DNA of 40,007 nucleotides, from the IMG/VR virus record IMGVR_UViG_3300002835_000439, positions 1 to 40,007 of that record; one strand, written 5' to 3'. Position numbers and translations under genes: made by a program. The notes beneath the pieces are model-generated. The model worked only from the letters and a program-made list of their open reading frames with translations. It made no database searches and was not told where the DNA came from. Positions 24,430-32,419 of the stretch are shown piece after piece. The DNA is from a virus. Each line of letters starts with the position of its first letter. Position 1 is the stretch's first letter.

Positions 24430-24762
24430 TTATTTATATTCAGATTCGTATTTTGACTTTAACTCTTCCCAAGCAGCTTTATATTTTGCTGGAATTTTAT
24501 CTGGTCCATATACTCTAGAATTAGATTTTTTAGAAGAACCTACGTTATAGTTTTCACCAGTGTAATATTCCATAAATTCATCTCCGGTTTTTCTTGCACC
24601 ATCATCTTTAATATAAATTCCATACGTGATAAAAGTATCTGAATCTAAGTGACCTTGTAAAATATCGCAAGATGGATTATGGTCTTTATGTGAGTTAAAT
24701 TTAAAATCAATAAATTTAACAGCTTCATTAATGAATTCTTCGTATAATTTAATATGTTTCAT
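24430..24762 (-). CDS. Tagged small protein, capsid-targeting-like N-terminus
   Basis: 110 residues. MKHIKLYEEFINEA is the shared N-terminal tag, resembling T4 internal-protein targeting sequences (MKTYQEFIAEA) with a probable cut after FINE. The mature part is mixed alpha/beta with TFITYGIYIKDDG, EYYTGENYNVG and a helical end AAWEELKSKYESEYK. No family is recognised. It is the last of three consecutive small tagged genes (25488, 25033, 24762) and is followed by a terminator. It may be a packaged internal protein ejected into the host. Confidence 0.7.
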   Translation of the reverse strand: MKHIKLYEEFINEAVKFIDFKFNSHKDHNPSCDILQGHLDSDTFITYGIYIKDDGARKTGDEFMEYYTGENYNVGSSKKSNSRVYGPDKIPAKYKAAWEELKSKYESEYK

Positions 24763-24772
24763 TTTGTTTCGT

Positions 24773-25033
24773 TTATTTAAGATATTGAAAACATGCTTTA
24801 GTAACCTCTTCTACTGTGTTTGCTACTGCATTAAAGTCTTCGATAAAAACTTGACCTTGAATAGTGTCCCATTCAACACCATCTTTAATTCCGTCGAAAT
24901 CAAAGGCAAAAATGCCTTTTTTAGTTTCTTTTACATTAGATATTTCATAAACTCCTTCAAGTTCTTTTAATGCTTTTTTAAGGTCTAATTTTCCTTCGTT
25001 TACGAATTGTTCGAATAATTGGATGTGTTTCAT
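24773..25033 (-). CDS. Tagged small protein, capsid-targeting-like N-terminus
   Basis: 86 residues. MKHIQLFEQFVNEG carries the same tag, with a probable cut after FVNE. The remaining 73 residues have a helix (LDLKKALKELEGVYE), strands GIFAFDFDGIKDG and GQVFIEDFN, and a terminal helix. No family is recognised. The reading frame is separated by 10 nt from the next tagged gene. The leader contains three 10-bp tandem repeats. Confidence 0.7.
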   Translation of the reverse strand: MKHIQLFEQFVNEGKLDLKKALKELEGVYEISNVKETKKGIFAFDFDGIKDGVEWDTIQGQVFIEDFNAVANTVEEVTKACFQYLK

Positions 25034-25063
25034 AATTTAGTTTAATTTAGTTTAATTTAGTTT
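25034..25063. repeat. 10-bp tandem repeat in a gene leader
   Basis: Three copies of AATTTAGTTT stand directly before the start at 25033. They fill the usual ribosome-binding region with A/T sequence. They may be slippage products or a leader element. Confidence 0.75.
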
Positions 25064-25152
25064 TTGTTATATTATTTTTACAGTAGCCGAAACAAATCTT
25101 TCCAAAAGATAATTTCATAATTAGGTTGCAAATAATTTCCATAATATTATTT

Positions 25153-25488
25153 TTATTTTTCGTTAGCTCTACACCAGTTAAGCGCGTCTTTAACAGTTTC
25201 TAATTCCTCGTCGTATCCACTTAAGTCATAAATACCTAAAATGGTTTCTCCATCATCATTTAAGTAGAATGAAAACTCTTCCATTTCTCCTTCGTGTCTA
25301 TCTGCTTCTGATTCTAATCCATTTGCAAATTTAACAATATGCGGAAATTCTTCCATTCCGTCAAATCCCCATGAAATTGATTTTTTATTTTTAGCTTTAG
25401 ATAATTCTTTGAATAATTTTACTAATATTTCTGGTTTTTTATCAGAAGCTTCATTAACAAACTCTTCGAATAACTGTGTGTATTTCAT
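25153..25488 (-). CDS. Tagged small protein, capsid-targeting-like N-terminus
   Basis: 111 residues. MKYTQLFEEFVNEA is the shared tag with a probable cut after FVNE. The acidic body contains SISWGFDGMEEFPHIVKF, EGEMEEFSFYLNDDGET and a terminal helix ending CRANEK. No family is recognised. It has two candidate promoters in tandem: a GATATATAAC motif at 25511-25521 and the host-type promoter at 25523-25574. It may therefore be made both early and late. It heads the trio of small tagged genes. Confidence 0.7.
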   Translation of the reverse strand: MKYTQLFEEFVNEASDKKPEILVKLFKELSKAKNKKSISWGFDGMEEFPHIVKFANGLESEADRHEGEMEEFSFYLNDDGETILGIYDLSGYDEELETVKDALNWCRANEK

Positions 25489-25510
25489 AATTTTTATTTA
25501 TTTTTATTAT

Positions 25511-25521
25511 AGTTATATATC
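25511..25521 (-). promoter_or_regulatory. Candidate late promoter variant, GATATATAACT
   Basis: A minus-strand motif 23 nt upstream of the start at 25488, differing from the consensus in the last base or two. Confidence 0.45.
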
Positions 25522-25522
25522 T

Positions 25523-25574
25523 TTTTAATTTGATATGTAAATATAATCAATTAAAACGAATCGGTAAAACTTTT
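25523..25574 (-). promoter_or_regulatory. Candidate host-type (early) promoter
   Basis: Minus strand AAAAGTTTTACCG (25574-25562) followed by TTGATTATATTTACA (25550-25536), with the same 26-nt block offset as at 4444-4482. The 28 nt at 25523-25550 are identical to 37505-37532 upstream of another gene. Promoter function is inferred from recurrence, spacing and similarity to the Bacteroidetes -33/-7 layout. Confidence 0.55.
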
Positions 25575-25586
25575 TATGTTAAATTT

Positions 25587-26639
25587 TTATCTTTTTTGGA
25601 ATTTGTTTATATTTTGATTAATAATCTCTCCATCCTTTATATCGATCGCTTGATTAACTACTGGATTTTCTGACCATTTAGATGGGTCTACTATAGTTTT
25701 TAAATAGGGAACTAGGGCAGCAGAGATTTCTCTAGAGGCCGCATTCCATAAATATGTTGGAGTATGATCGACGGAATAGTATTGTATTCCCCTATCCAGC
25801 TTAATAATTGGATTTTTAAATGACGTAGGTTCTGCAAAATAAAATCCCATTCCCTTGTCGCAACTAATATCGATAATTGCGCAGTTTCTACGTAATTGAG
25901 CTAATTGATTAGAATCATGAATAAACATTAGAGGATTATTTACATCCTGCAAGACTCCATTAAATATAATATTTGCTGAATAAATATCTTCCCAAACATC
26001 GTCATCTTTAAAGTTTTTATACCAAACATCAGGATTTTTGTCGGCAACTAAATTCGTAGGTCTTTGTGTGTAAACTACAATATTGTTAAACCCTCTACCT
26101 TGTAGGGCATAGATTGCGCCTTTGCTTACTGAACCAAAACCAAAAATAACGACTTTCTTACGTTCACCATAATGTCCATCAAGGCCTGCTAATTGTAGGT
26201 AATGTATAATTCCTGCGTAACCTGCTAGTTCATTGTTGCGATAAAATGAATGTACTCTTGTATTCTTAGTGATGTAATTCATTTCTTCCCATGCAATCAA
26301 TGTTAACTTTTTTTCAATTGCAATGTCAGTAATATCTCGCTGCTGTACTGCGTGAGTCCAACCGCATAATGTTGCTCCAGGTTGCATCTGCAGTAAGTCT
26401 TCGACAAGTGGTTTTGGTAATATAATTATGCCGCATTCTTTAAAAAGATCATTGCGATTGGCAAATTTACAGCCTAGTTGTTCAAGTTGATTGTCAGAAT
26501 ACCCGTAGTCATCACCATAACCTTTTTCAAATAAGAGTTTTTTGATTATTTCTCTTGGTAGCTTTTCAATATGCGATGGATGAATTGGAATACGTTTTTC
26601 GTTTTCCTTTAGCGATGTTTTAAATACTCCTGTTTTCAT
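25587..26639 (-). CDS. N5-(carboxyethyl)ornithine synthase / alanine dehydrogenase-like enzyme
   Basis: 350 residues. The N-terminus KTSLKENEKRIPIHPSHI followed by EKGYGDDYGYSD, then GWTHAVQQRDITDIAIEKK, AWEEM, FYRNNELAGYAGIIHYLQLAG, a Rossmann stretch VVIFGFGSVSKGAIYALQGRG, IIDISCDKGMGFYFAEPT and YSVDHTPTYLWNAASREIS are strongly reminiscent of N5-(carboxyethyl)ornithine synthase. That member of the AlaDH/PNT family reductively condenses pyruvate with an amino acid using NADPH. The exact substrate here is unknown. It has no packaging tag. It starts one base after the ATP-grasp gene stop, so the two likely form a small-molecule pathway. Confidence 0.75.
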   Translation of the reverse strand: MKTGVFKTSLKENEKRIPIHPSHIEKLPREIIKKLLFEKGYGDDYGYSDNQLEQLGCKFANRNDLFKECGIIILPKPLVEDLLQMQPGATLCGWTHAVQQRDITDIAIEKKLTLIAWEEMNYITKNTRVHSFYRNNELAGYAGIIHYLQLAGLDGHYGERKKVVIFGFGSVSKGAIYALQGRGFNNIVVYTQRPTNLVADKNPDVWYKNFKDDDVWEDIYSANIIFNGVLQDVNNPLMFIHDSNQLAQLRRNCAIIDISCDKGMGFYFAEPTSFKNPIIKLDRGIQYYSVDHTPTYLWNAASREISAALVPYLKTIVDPSKWSENPVVNQAIDIKDGEIINQNINKFQKR

Positions 26640-26640
26640 A

Positions 26641-27735
26641 TTAATCCTTTATATTAAAAAAGTACTTATAACCATCTTTTGCCTTTGGGTCTGTTAATAT
26701 TGTATAGTCCATTGCCCATTGAGAAGATTCAATTTCCTTTTTAAATTTTGGGTAGTAGTTCTGGTGGCCAGGTACTACATATTTTAAATAAATGTCCTCT
26801 AAGAATTCGTTGTCTAAAGATTCTCCATAAAAATCTTCATACATTGCTTTGTAAACTTCACACATTTTAACGCTTCCAAGTCCGGTTGCAGATGATGTTT
26901 CCATAATCCACATTTTTCCTTTTTTATCAACAACAATATCTAATGCCCATAAATCTAGGTCTAAAAATGTTTTAACATCTTTACAGATTGCCGACACATT
27001 TTCAATAAATTCAGGATCTACTTTATTTTGGTCTTGATAAACATAAGTAAAACTGATTTTCTCTTCTGCTGTTTTTGTTTTAATTGAACGATCGTCCTCA
27101 ATTCTAGGTACTCTTTCATTAATAACAAAAATCTTGTCTCTACAGAACATTACTCGGTATTCTCTTGCAAAATCTATAAATTGACAAAACAAATCAAATG
27201 TATCTTTACTATCCTCTAATTCTTTGGCAGTATCGAACTTTTGAATTCCAAGTCCGCTATGTCCATCTTTTATTTTTGCAATTACTGGGAAACCTACGTC
27301 TCCGTTAACTGCTTCCTTTTTTGTAAATACTGTTTTTGGAAGCCAATCAAATTTTATTGCTGCTTTTGCAAATTTTACCTTGTCTCCTGATAATGGTAAT
27401 AATTCTCTTTTATTGTAAAGATTGTCGTTGTTTATATTTTTATTCTTTAAAAATGCAACTGCTTCTGGATGTGTTGTTCCTCCAAACCCTCCATAGTAAA
27501 GAATCGGCACGTCAGAAGGTACAGAAACTTTATCATCTTCAAAATCTTCTTTAGTTGCATAATTTAGGAATAAATTTCCTTTTGCAGCAATATTGTATTT
27601 CTTTTCACGGTCATTTACATCACCTGATGTTGATTGAATGTCATTGGATTTCATAATCCATGCTACTTTTTTAGCATATTTATTTTTAAGATTTTCTTTG
27701 TATACGAATTCTTCAAAAAGCTTAATTGGAATCAT
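26641..27735 (-). CDS. ATP-grasp ligase with capsid-targeting-like N-terminus
   Basis: 364 residues. MIPIKLFEEFVYKEN is a version of the N-terminal tag seen on other proteins here. The body has an N-terminal domain (to about 140), then an ATP-grasp fold: FPVIAKIKDGHSGLGIQKFD (glycine-rich loop), FCQFIDFAREYRVMFCRD, and LDLWALDIVVDKKGKMWIME with TSSATGLG, containing the acidic and Asn/Ser metal positions. Such enzymes join carboxylates to amines with ATP. The acceptor is unknown, and the adjacent opine-dehydrogenase-like gene suggests an amino-acid-derived product. An exact late motif lies 21 nt upstream. If the tag is real, the enzyme may travel in the virion. Otherwise the resemblance is a shared cloned 5' end. 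Confidence 0.72.
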   Translation of the reverse strand: MIPIKLFEEFVYKENLKNKYAKKVAWIMKSNDIQSTSGDVNDREKKYNIAAKGNLFLNYATKEDFEDDKVSVPSDVPILYYGGFGGTTHPEAVAFLKNKNINNDNLYNKRELLPLSGDKVKFAKAAIKFDWLPKTVFTKKEAVNGDVGFPVIAKIKDGHSGLGIQKFDTAKELEDSKDTFDLFCQFIDFAREYRVMFCRDKIFVINERVPRIEDDRSIKTKTAEEKISFTYVYQDQNKVDPEFIENVSAICKDVKTFLDLDLWALDIVVDKKGKMWIMETSSATGLGSVKMCEVYKAMYEDFYGESLDNEFLEDIYLKYVVPGHQNYYPKFKKEIESSQWAMDYTILTDPKAKDGYKYFFNIKD

Positions 27736-27755
27736 CTATAGTGTATTATATTTCT

Positions 27756-27765
27756 ATTATATATC
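27756..27765 (-). promoter_or_regulatory. Candidate late promoter of the ATP-grasp gene, GATATATAAT
   Basis: An exact motif 21 nt upstream of the start. Its flanks match those of the protease/scaffold promoter at 10845-10854 almost base for base. Confidence 0.55.
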
Positions 27766-27780
27766 CATCTTTTTAAACAT

Positions 27781-27812
27781 AAAAAAGCAGGGAGTAGCGA
27801 ATTCCCTGCTTT
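27781..27812 (-). terminator. Rho-independent terminator after nrdA
   Basis: Minus strand AAAGCAGGGA, loop ATTCGCTAC, TCCCTGCTTT then a run of T. It ends the polymerase-NrdB-NrdA unit just before the ATP-grasp promoter. Confidence 0.87.
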
Positions 27813-27814
27813 AC

Positions 27815-27866
27815 TTTCCGTGAACTAGTCCCGGTCCTAAAATGCAATCATATTTCAGATTGCCGT
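27815..27866 (-). other. Structured 3' UTR element after nrdA
   Basis: Minus strand: stem GCAATC/GATTGC with loop TGAAATAT, then AGGACCG, then a CCG/CGG stem, then the terminator. The layout parallels 24382-24425, although the stems differ in sequence, which hints at conserved structure. Confidence 0.45.
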
Positions 27867-27870
27867 ATTT

Positions 27871-29496
27871 TTATCCTTCACAGCTTGAACATTCAAGAAT
27901 ATCTCTTGCAAATGACTGTGCAGAACTTTGACTAAATTGATAGTATAAAGTTTTAATCCCTTCTTCGTGAGCATATAGATATAGTGTATTAATATCTTTA
28001 GCTGAAACTGAAGGATGTATCATTAAATTTAATGACTGTGATTGATCGATAAAATGTTGTCTTTGAGCCGCTTGTAAAACTATTTCCTTTGGACTGATTT
28101 CAACAAATGATTTAAAAACTTCTTTTGTTGGGAAATCTAAATGTTGAACACTTCCATCTCTTTTTAAGATTCCTTCCCAAACATCTGTTGTATTTAAGCC
28201 GTATTTTTCAAGTTCCTCAATTAACATTGGATTTTTGTAAATTGTTTTTGACTTTGCCAAATCCTTAATAAAATAATTAGATTTAATTGGCTCAATTCCC
28301 ATACTTACCTGTCCTAATATAAATGAACTACTTTTTGTTGGAGCAATTGCAATTAATGTAGTGTTTGCATATCCTGGTCGGATTGATCTGTAACCTTTCT
28401 CATCATGTAACCATCTTGAAGCTGCTTCACTACGTTCTTTCATTGTTGAAAAGATTTCGTGGTTTAATTGTTTGGCTTTAAGAGAATCAAATGTAATTAA
28501 TTTAGATTGAAATAATGAGTGATAGCCTAAAACTCCAAGTCCTAATGCTCTATGATCGTTTGCAAATCTCCATGCTCTTTTCATACCAGGCATGTTATAA
28601 GATTTAAGTATGAATTCGTCCATAACTGCGTTTAAGAACATTGTGTAAACTTCAATTGCATCAGTTTCTTTAATTTCATCCCAATGTAATAAGTTAATAG
28701 AACCTAAACAACAAACAAAAGAATTAAAACTGTCAGTTGGTAATTGAATTTCTGAACATAAGTTACTTGCAGTAATATCAAGTCCTAATTCTTTATATGG
28801 AGAATTATTATTTGAATTGTCTTTAAACATAATGTAAGGAAAACCAAACTCATTACGTCTTTGAATAACTTTAGCCCAAACTTTACGTTTGTCAGCATCT
28901 CCAGCTTTCATTTCGTCCAACCAAGCATCAGTTACTGTTACACCGTATTGTAAATTTTGAATTGGATTACCATCAGTTCCAATATCTAAGAATTCTAAAA
29001 TATCGTTATGTTCGATTGGTAACCATGCTGCGCATGCTCCTCTTCTTGCTTCTGATTGTTTACATACATCAACTGTTGTATCGTACATTCTAGCATAATG
29101 AACTGGTCCGTCTGCTGTTCCTCCGGTTGAGATTTTAGTTCCTCTTGCTCTGATGTTTCCTAAAAATACTGAAGTACCACCTCCATATTTCGACATCATT
29201 CCAATTTCTCTGCTTCCATTTAAGATACTATCTAATGTATCATCAACATTGCTTCCATAACAACTAACTGGAAGTCCTTTGTCTTTTCCATAGTTGATCC
29301 AAACTGGTGTTGAAAAACTATAGAATCCTCTTGTCATATAGTCCTCGAACTTTTTTGCAAACCCTTCAATTTTTAATTGTTTTTCTGCAGTGTTTGCTAC
29401 ATCTTTAATTCGCTGTTCTGGAGATTCTTTAATATAACCTCTAGATAAAAATGTTCTACTGTCTTCATTAAGCCAGTAATTCTTTGTGTATTCCAT
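27871..29496 (-). CDS. nrdA: Ribonucleotide reductase large subunit, class I
   Basis: 541 residues, short for NrdA because there is no N-terminal ATP-cone. Catalytic residues are visible: VSCYG (Cys79), NLCSEI (Cys247, Glu249), FVCCLGS (second redox cysteine near 263) and a C-terminal CSSC pair (536, 539) that shuttles electrons. YGGGTSVFLGNIRARGT and the finger segment IAPTKSSSFILGQ are typical. It reduces ribonucleoside diphosphates for phage DNA synthesis with NrdB, whose gene is 23 nt upstream. Loss of the ATP-cone means no dATP activity feedback through that domain, as is common in phages. Confidence 0.96.
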   Translation of the reverse strand: MEYTKNYWLNEDSRTFLSRGYIKESPEQRIKDVANTAEKQLKIEGFAKKFEDYMTRGFYSFSTPVWINYGKDKGLPVSCYGSNVDDTLDSILNGSREIGMMSKYGGGTSVFLGNIRARGTKISTGGTADGPVHYARMYDTTVDVCKQSEARRGACAAWLPIEHNDILEFLDIGTDGNPIQNLQYGVTVTDAWLDEMKAGDADKRKVWAKVIQRRNEFGFPYIMFKDNSNNNSPYKELGLDITASNLCSEIQLPTDSFNSFVCCLGSINLLHWDEIKETDAIEVYTMFLNAVMDEFILKSYNMPGMKRAWRFANDHRALGLGVLGYHSLFQSKLITFDSLKAKQLNHEIFSTMKERSEAASRWLHDEKGYRSIRPGYANTTLIAIAPTKSSSFILGQVSMGIEPIKSNYFIKDLAKSKTIYKNPMLIEELEKYGLNTTDVWEGILKRDGSVQHLDFPTKEVFKSFVEISPKEIVLQAAQRQHFIDQSQSLNLMIHPSVSAKDINTLYLYAHEEGIKTLYYQFSQSSAQSFARDILECSSCEG

Positions 29497-29519
29497 TTAA
29501 GTTCGCTATGTTTTTAATT

Positions 29520-30497
29520 TTAAAATAAGTCGTCTTCGGTAATTGCCTTAGACTTTTTGTTGTAGTCGATTGATTTTTTATAGAAGAAATCACCCTCTTT
29601 TGTTGAAAGAATTTCAACGTCAAACCATAAAGATTTCTCTACTTCTGTAAAATCAACATCAAATACTGGTTTCATACCAATTCTTGATAATGAATTGTTG
29701 AAACGATTTTGAATAAATTGTTTAATGGTTTCTTTTGATAGGAAATCAAGTTCTCCCTTTTCGAAAATCCAATCAAGAATTTTAACCTCTGCCAAATACG
29801 CTTTTTTACAAGCAGAATCGATAAGTTGTTCAAATTCCTCATCGAACCATTCTGGATTTTCTCTCTTAATAATATTGATTAATTCAGAACCAAAGTTTCC
29901 GTGGATTTCCTCCTCTTTACTTGTTGCTTCAACTACATTTGAAATACCTTTAAATAAGTTTTTCTCTTTGTTGAAAGACATCATAATAAAGAATTGGCTA
30001 AATAAACTAACATGCTCAATAAACAATGAAAATAACAATACGGATTTCGTATACATTTTATTGTCCTTACTTCTTGTACCATCCAAATACTTTGACAAGT
30101 ATGCAATTCTATCTTTAATTGCTGGAATCTCTACTACATGTTGGAATTCGTCTTCTAATCCTAAGATTCTTAATAATTGTGCGTAAGCATCTTTATGTCT
30201 TACTTCAGATTCAGCAAATGTCATACCAACATCTCCAATTTCTGTGATAGGCATTCTTTTATAAAGATCTGCCCAAAATGTTTTAACATTAACTTCGATT
30301 TGAGCAATCGCTAACATTGCTCTTTTAATTACTTCACGTTCTGAATCAGACACTTTAGTCATAAAATCATCGATGTCTGTTGTGAAGTTAAATTCTGTGT
30401 GAATCCAATATGAATGTCGGATTGCATCTTTATATGCTAATAAGGAAGGGTACTCGTACGGTAAAATATTTACTCTCTTTTCGAAGATGTTATTCAT
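29520..30497 (-). CDS. nrdB: Ribonucleotide reductase small subunit, class I
   Basis: 325 residues. Metal ligands can be read as Glu68, Glu98, His101, Glu161, Glu196 and His199 (SEVRHKDAY, FIEHVS, EEEIHG), and the radical tyrosine is Tyr105. The first ligand is Glu where E. coli NrdB has Asp. The C-terminus ITEDDLF is the expected NrdA-docking tail. It precedes nrdA, the reverse of the usual nrdA-nrdB order. A GATAAATAAT variant motif lies 28 nt upstream. Confidence 0.95.
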   Translation of the reverse strand: MNNIFEKRVNILPYEYPSLLAYKDAIRHSYWIHTEFNFTTDIDDFMTKVSDSEREVIKRAMLAIAQIEVNVKTFWADLYKRMPITEIGDVGMTFAESEVRHKDAYAQLLRILGLEDEFQHVVEIPAIKDRIAYLSKYLDGTRSKDNKMYTKSVLLFSLFIEHVSLFSQFFIMMSFNKEKNLFKGISNVVEATSKEEEIHGNFGSELINIIKRENPEWFDEEFEQLIDSACKKAYLAEVKILDWIFEKGELDFLSKETIKQFIQNRFNNSLSRIGMKPVFDVDFTEVEKSLWFDVEILSTKEGDFFYKKSIDYNKKSKAITEDDLF

Positions 30498-30524
30498 GAT
30501 TTGGAATTCGTTTTTTTATTAGTT

Positions 30525-30534
30525 ATTATTTATC
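30525..30534 (-). promoter_or_regulatory. Possible promoter variant, GATAAATAAT
   Basis: One base differs from the GATATATAAT motif. It lies 28 nt upstream of nrdB and overlaps the stop of the polymerase N-terminal gene. It is weaker than the exact copies and may be chance in AT-rich DNA. Confidence 0.25.
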
Positions 30535-31927
30535 TAAGTCTCTTAGCTAATTCGTCTGCTTTTGTGTAATATTCATAAGACGTTTTCTTATAATCTTTAC
30601 GTTGAGAATATAGATCGCTTAGTATTTTTCGGAGGATTGAATCTTCAGTTTTATATACTACGCCGTTATCACATACAATTACATTCTTGTCTTTTCGTCT
30701 TTCATCAATTTCACTTTTATAAATCTTTTCAATATAAGCGTCGGGTGAAATATTGAATTGACGCATAATTGAAGGATATAGGGAAGCAAAATCGAATGCA
30801 CTTACTCCTTCATAAAATCCTAAAATTGGTTCTTTTACAAATGCTCCAGCGTATTGGCCATCTTTTTGACCATCTGCTTTTTCTTCACTTCCAATTCTCA
30901 TTCCCTGTTCTGCAAGTTTTCTGGCCATAATAGCTTCAGTAACTGCCACTGGAGAACTTGCCTTATAAAGTGGCATGTTTGTAATATTTGCAAGTGTTAG
31001 TAATACTTCCATTGATTTTAATTTCTGATCAATGTAATAAACTAGCACTGAATCGACTACGTTATAGTAGATATATTTAACAAAATTATCTCGATACAAA
31101 TCTTGAAGAGATCCTGTAAATTTAATCTTGTTAACATTAAGTACTTGGCTAGAAACATAATCAAGAGAGTTTGATTCTTTTACTTTAACAGAACGATCAT
31201 ATTTATCGTACAATTGCATATAATCCAAGATTCCAATATGAAGAGGACGACCGTCAGTATTATCAATAGATCCTGTCATTCCAATTTCTTTAATGTCGAT
31301 TTGAAGTCTCTTACAACGATTAACAATATATTGCCAGTCATAGTTAATAAAATTCCATCCGGTCATCATTGGAAACTTAGGTAAGAATTTCATCAGGAAT
31401 GTATTTACCATGTCATACTCAGATTTGAACTTATGGTACTTGAATTCCCAATCCATATCAAAATCTTTGAAGTACTCATTAGTATCATCTTGAATCTTTT
31501 GAATTTTATCTGAAGCCATATCTTCAAGACCTAAAACGATTGCTTTACGGTCTGGTGTAATAATTGAGAATGAAAGGATTCTACTTTTAGCCTCTTCAGC
31601 TTTTGGAAATCCATCAACAATCTCAGTTTCAATATCGACGAAATAGGTTTTCGGCATATTGTAAGCTGTTAAGTCAGCTTTATCTTTCTCAGAAAGGCTA
31701 TCTAAGAAATATAGGATCGAAAACTTATTGAATTGTCTTCCATATCCTAATTTGACCGAACGGCCGTCCCAGTTTTTATACTCTGGACTAGCCGCTCTGT
31801 CTTTGTCATCACAAACATACCAGTTTTGGAACTTGTCCACTGGATATTGCTTGAATGCTACTTCTCCTTTGTCATTATAGTATGAAATGATTACATCTTT
31901 TTCACGCTGTTCGATGTCTAATATCAT
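30530..31927 (-). CDS. 43A: DNA polymerase gp43, N-terminal half (43A)
   Basis: 465 residues of family B polymerase. The proofreading motifs are present: Exo I FVDIETE (Asp98, Glu100), Exo II GWNFINYDWQYIVNR (near 190-205) and Exo III YIYYNVVDSVLVYYID. Motif A is DFASLYPSIM (Asp379). It ends with the first fingers helix (LYSQRKDYKKTSYEYYTK) and a stop, so motifs B and C are missing and are supplied by 22327-23523. Added together the halves give 863 residues (T4 gp43 is 898). The break falls at the fingers tip, so little or nothing is lost. It starts directly after the dUTPase stop. Confidence 0.94.
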   Translation of the reverse strand: MILDIEQREKDVIISYYNDKGEVAFKQYPVDKFQNWYVCDDKDRAASPEYKNWDGRSVKLGYGRQFNKFSILYFLDSLSEKDKADLTAYNMPKTYFVDIETEIVDGFPKAEEAKSRILSFSIITPDRKAIVLGLEDMASDKIQKIQDDTNEYFKDFDMDWEFKYHKFKSEYDMVNTFLMKFLPKFPMMTGWNFINYDWQYIVNRCKRLQIDIKEIGMTGSIDNTDGRPLHIGILDYMQLYDKYDRSVKVKESNSLDYVSSQVLNVNKIKFTGSLQDLYRDNFVKYIYYNVVDSVLVYYIDQKLKSMEVLLTLANITNMPLYKASSPVAVTEAIMARKLAEQGMRIGSEEKADGQKDGQYAGAFVKEPILGFYEGVSAFDFASLYPSIMRQFNISPDAYIEKIYKSEIDERRKDKNVIVCDNGVVYKTEDSILRKILSDLYSQRKDYKKTSYEYYTKADELAKRLR

Positions 31928-32395
31928 TTAATATCCTCTTTTTTGACGGTTAACATTTTCTTCGGCTTTTGCGAAGTAATAATTGTATGCTGTTTTTGCA
32001 TCTAATCCGATTGAAGATGCATAGTTTATAAAGAAGTGGAGAATATCTACCCATTCCATATAAAGTTCTTTTTTATCATCTTCAGAAAGATCAGAGATTT
32101 TCATTGTTTCAAACTTTGAAAAGTCTTTTTTCCAGTATTTCCATACTGCATTTCCACTTCCATCTTTAATACCTCCAAGAGCATCTGTCATTTCGTGAAT
32201 TTCATCAACTACAGCATGCGTGTTAACATGCCAAAAGTTCATAATATCTCTAATTGACATCTCTTCGAAATTAAAACCATAAGTTTGCTCTTGCATTTTC
32301 TTTTGGTTTTCCATGATGTCGGCTAGATGTGTTGTTGATTCATTATAGAAGTCTTTTACTTCTAAATCTTTACATTCGTTGTCTATGTTTGCCAT
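31928..32395 (-). CDS. All-alpha dUTPase/dCTPase (dimeric, gp56-like)
   Basis: 155 residues. VVDEIHEMTDALGG and WKYWKKDF followed by ELYMEWVDILHFFINYASSI and YNYYFAKAEENVNRQKRGY are the metal-binding E-x-x-E and E-x-x-D helices of the MazG-like dimeric dUTPase family, which includes T4 gp56 dCTPase-dUTPase. It removes dUTP and possibly dCTP from the nucleotide pool. Its place beside a candidate thymine-modification gene and ribonucleotide reductase fits control of modified-nucleotide supply. Confidence 0.82.
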   Translation of the reverse strand: MANIDNECKDLEVKDFYNESTTHLADIMENQKKMQEQTYGFNFEEMSIRDIMNFWHVNTHAVVDEIHEMTDALGGIKDGSGNAVWKYWKKDFSKFETMKISDLSEDDKKELYMEWVDILHFFINYASSIGLDAKTAYNYYFAKAEENVNRQKRGY

Positions 32396-32419
32396 ATTTA
32401 TTTTTTTATAGTTGTTATA

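Noticed and set aside
25587-26639. Simple alanine dehydrogenase assignment
   Set aside because: The AWEEM, RNNELAG and VDHTP segments resemble N5-(carboxyethyl)ornithine synthase more than alanine dehydrogenase, so the narrower call was preferred.
29520-30497. C-terminal DDLF of NrdB counted as strong evidence for clamp binding
   Set aside because: NrdB tails dock on NrdA, which explains the sequence better; kept only as a weak member of the LF set.
30490-30540. Intein or self-splicing intron at the polymerase split
   Set aside because: 43A ends in a normal stop after the fingers helix and 43B opens with a normal start; no splice motifs, endonuclease or intron core next to either end.
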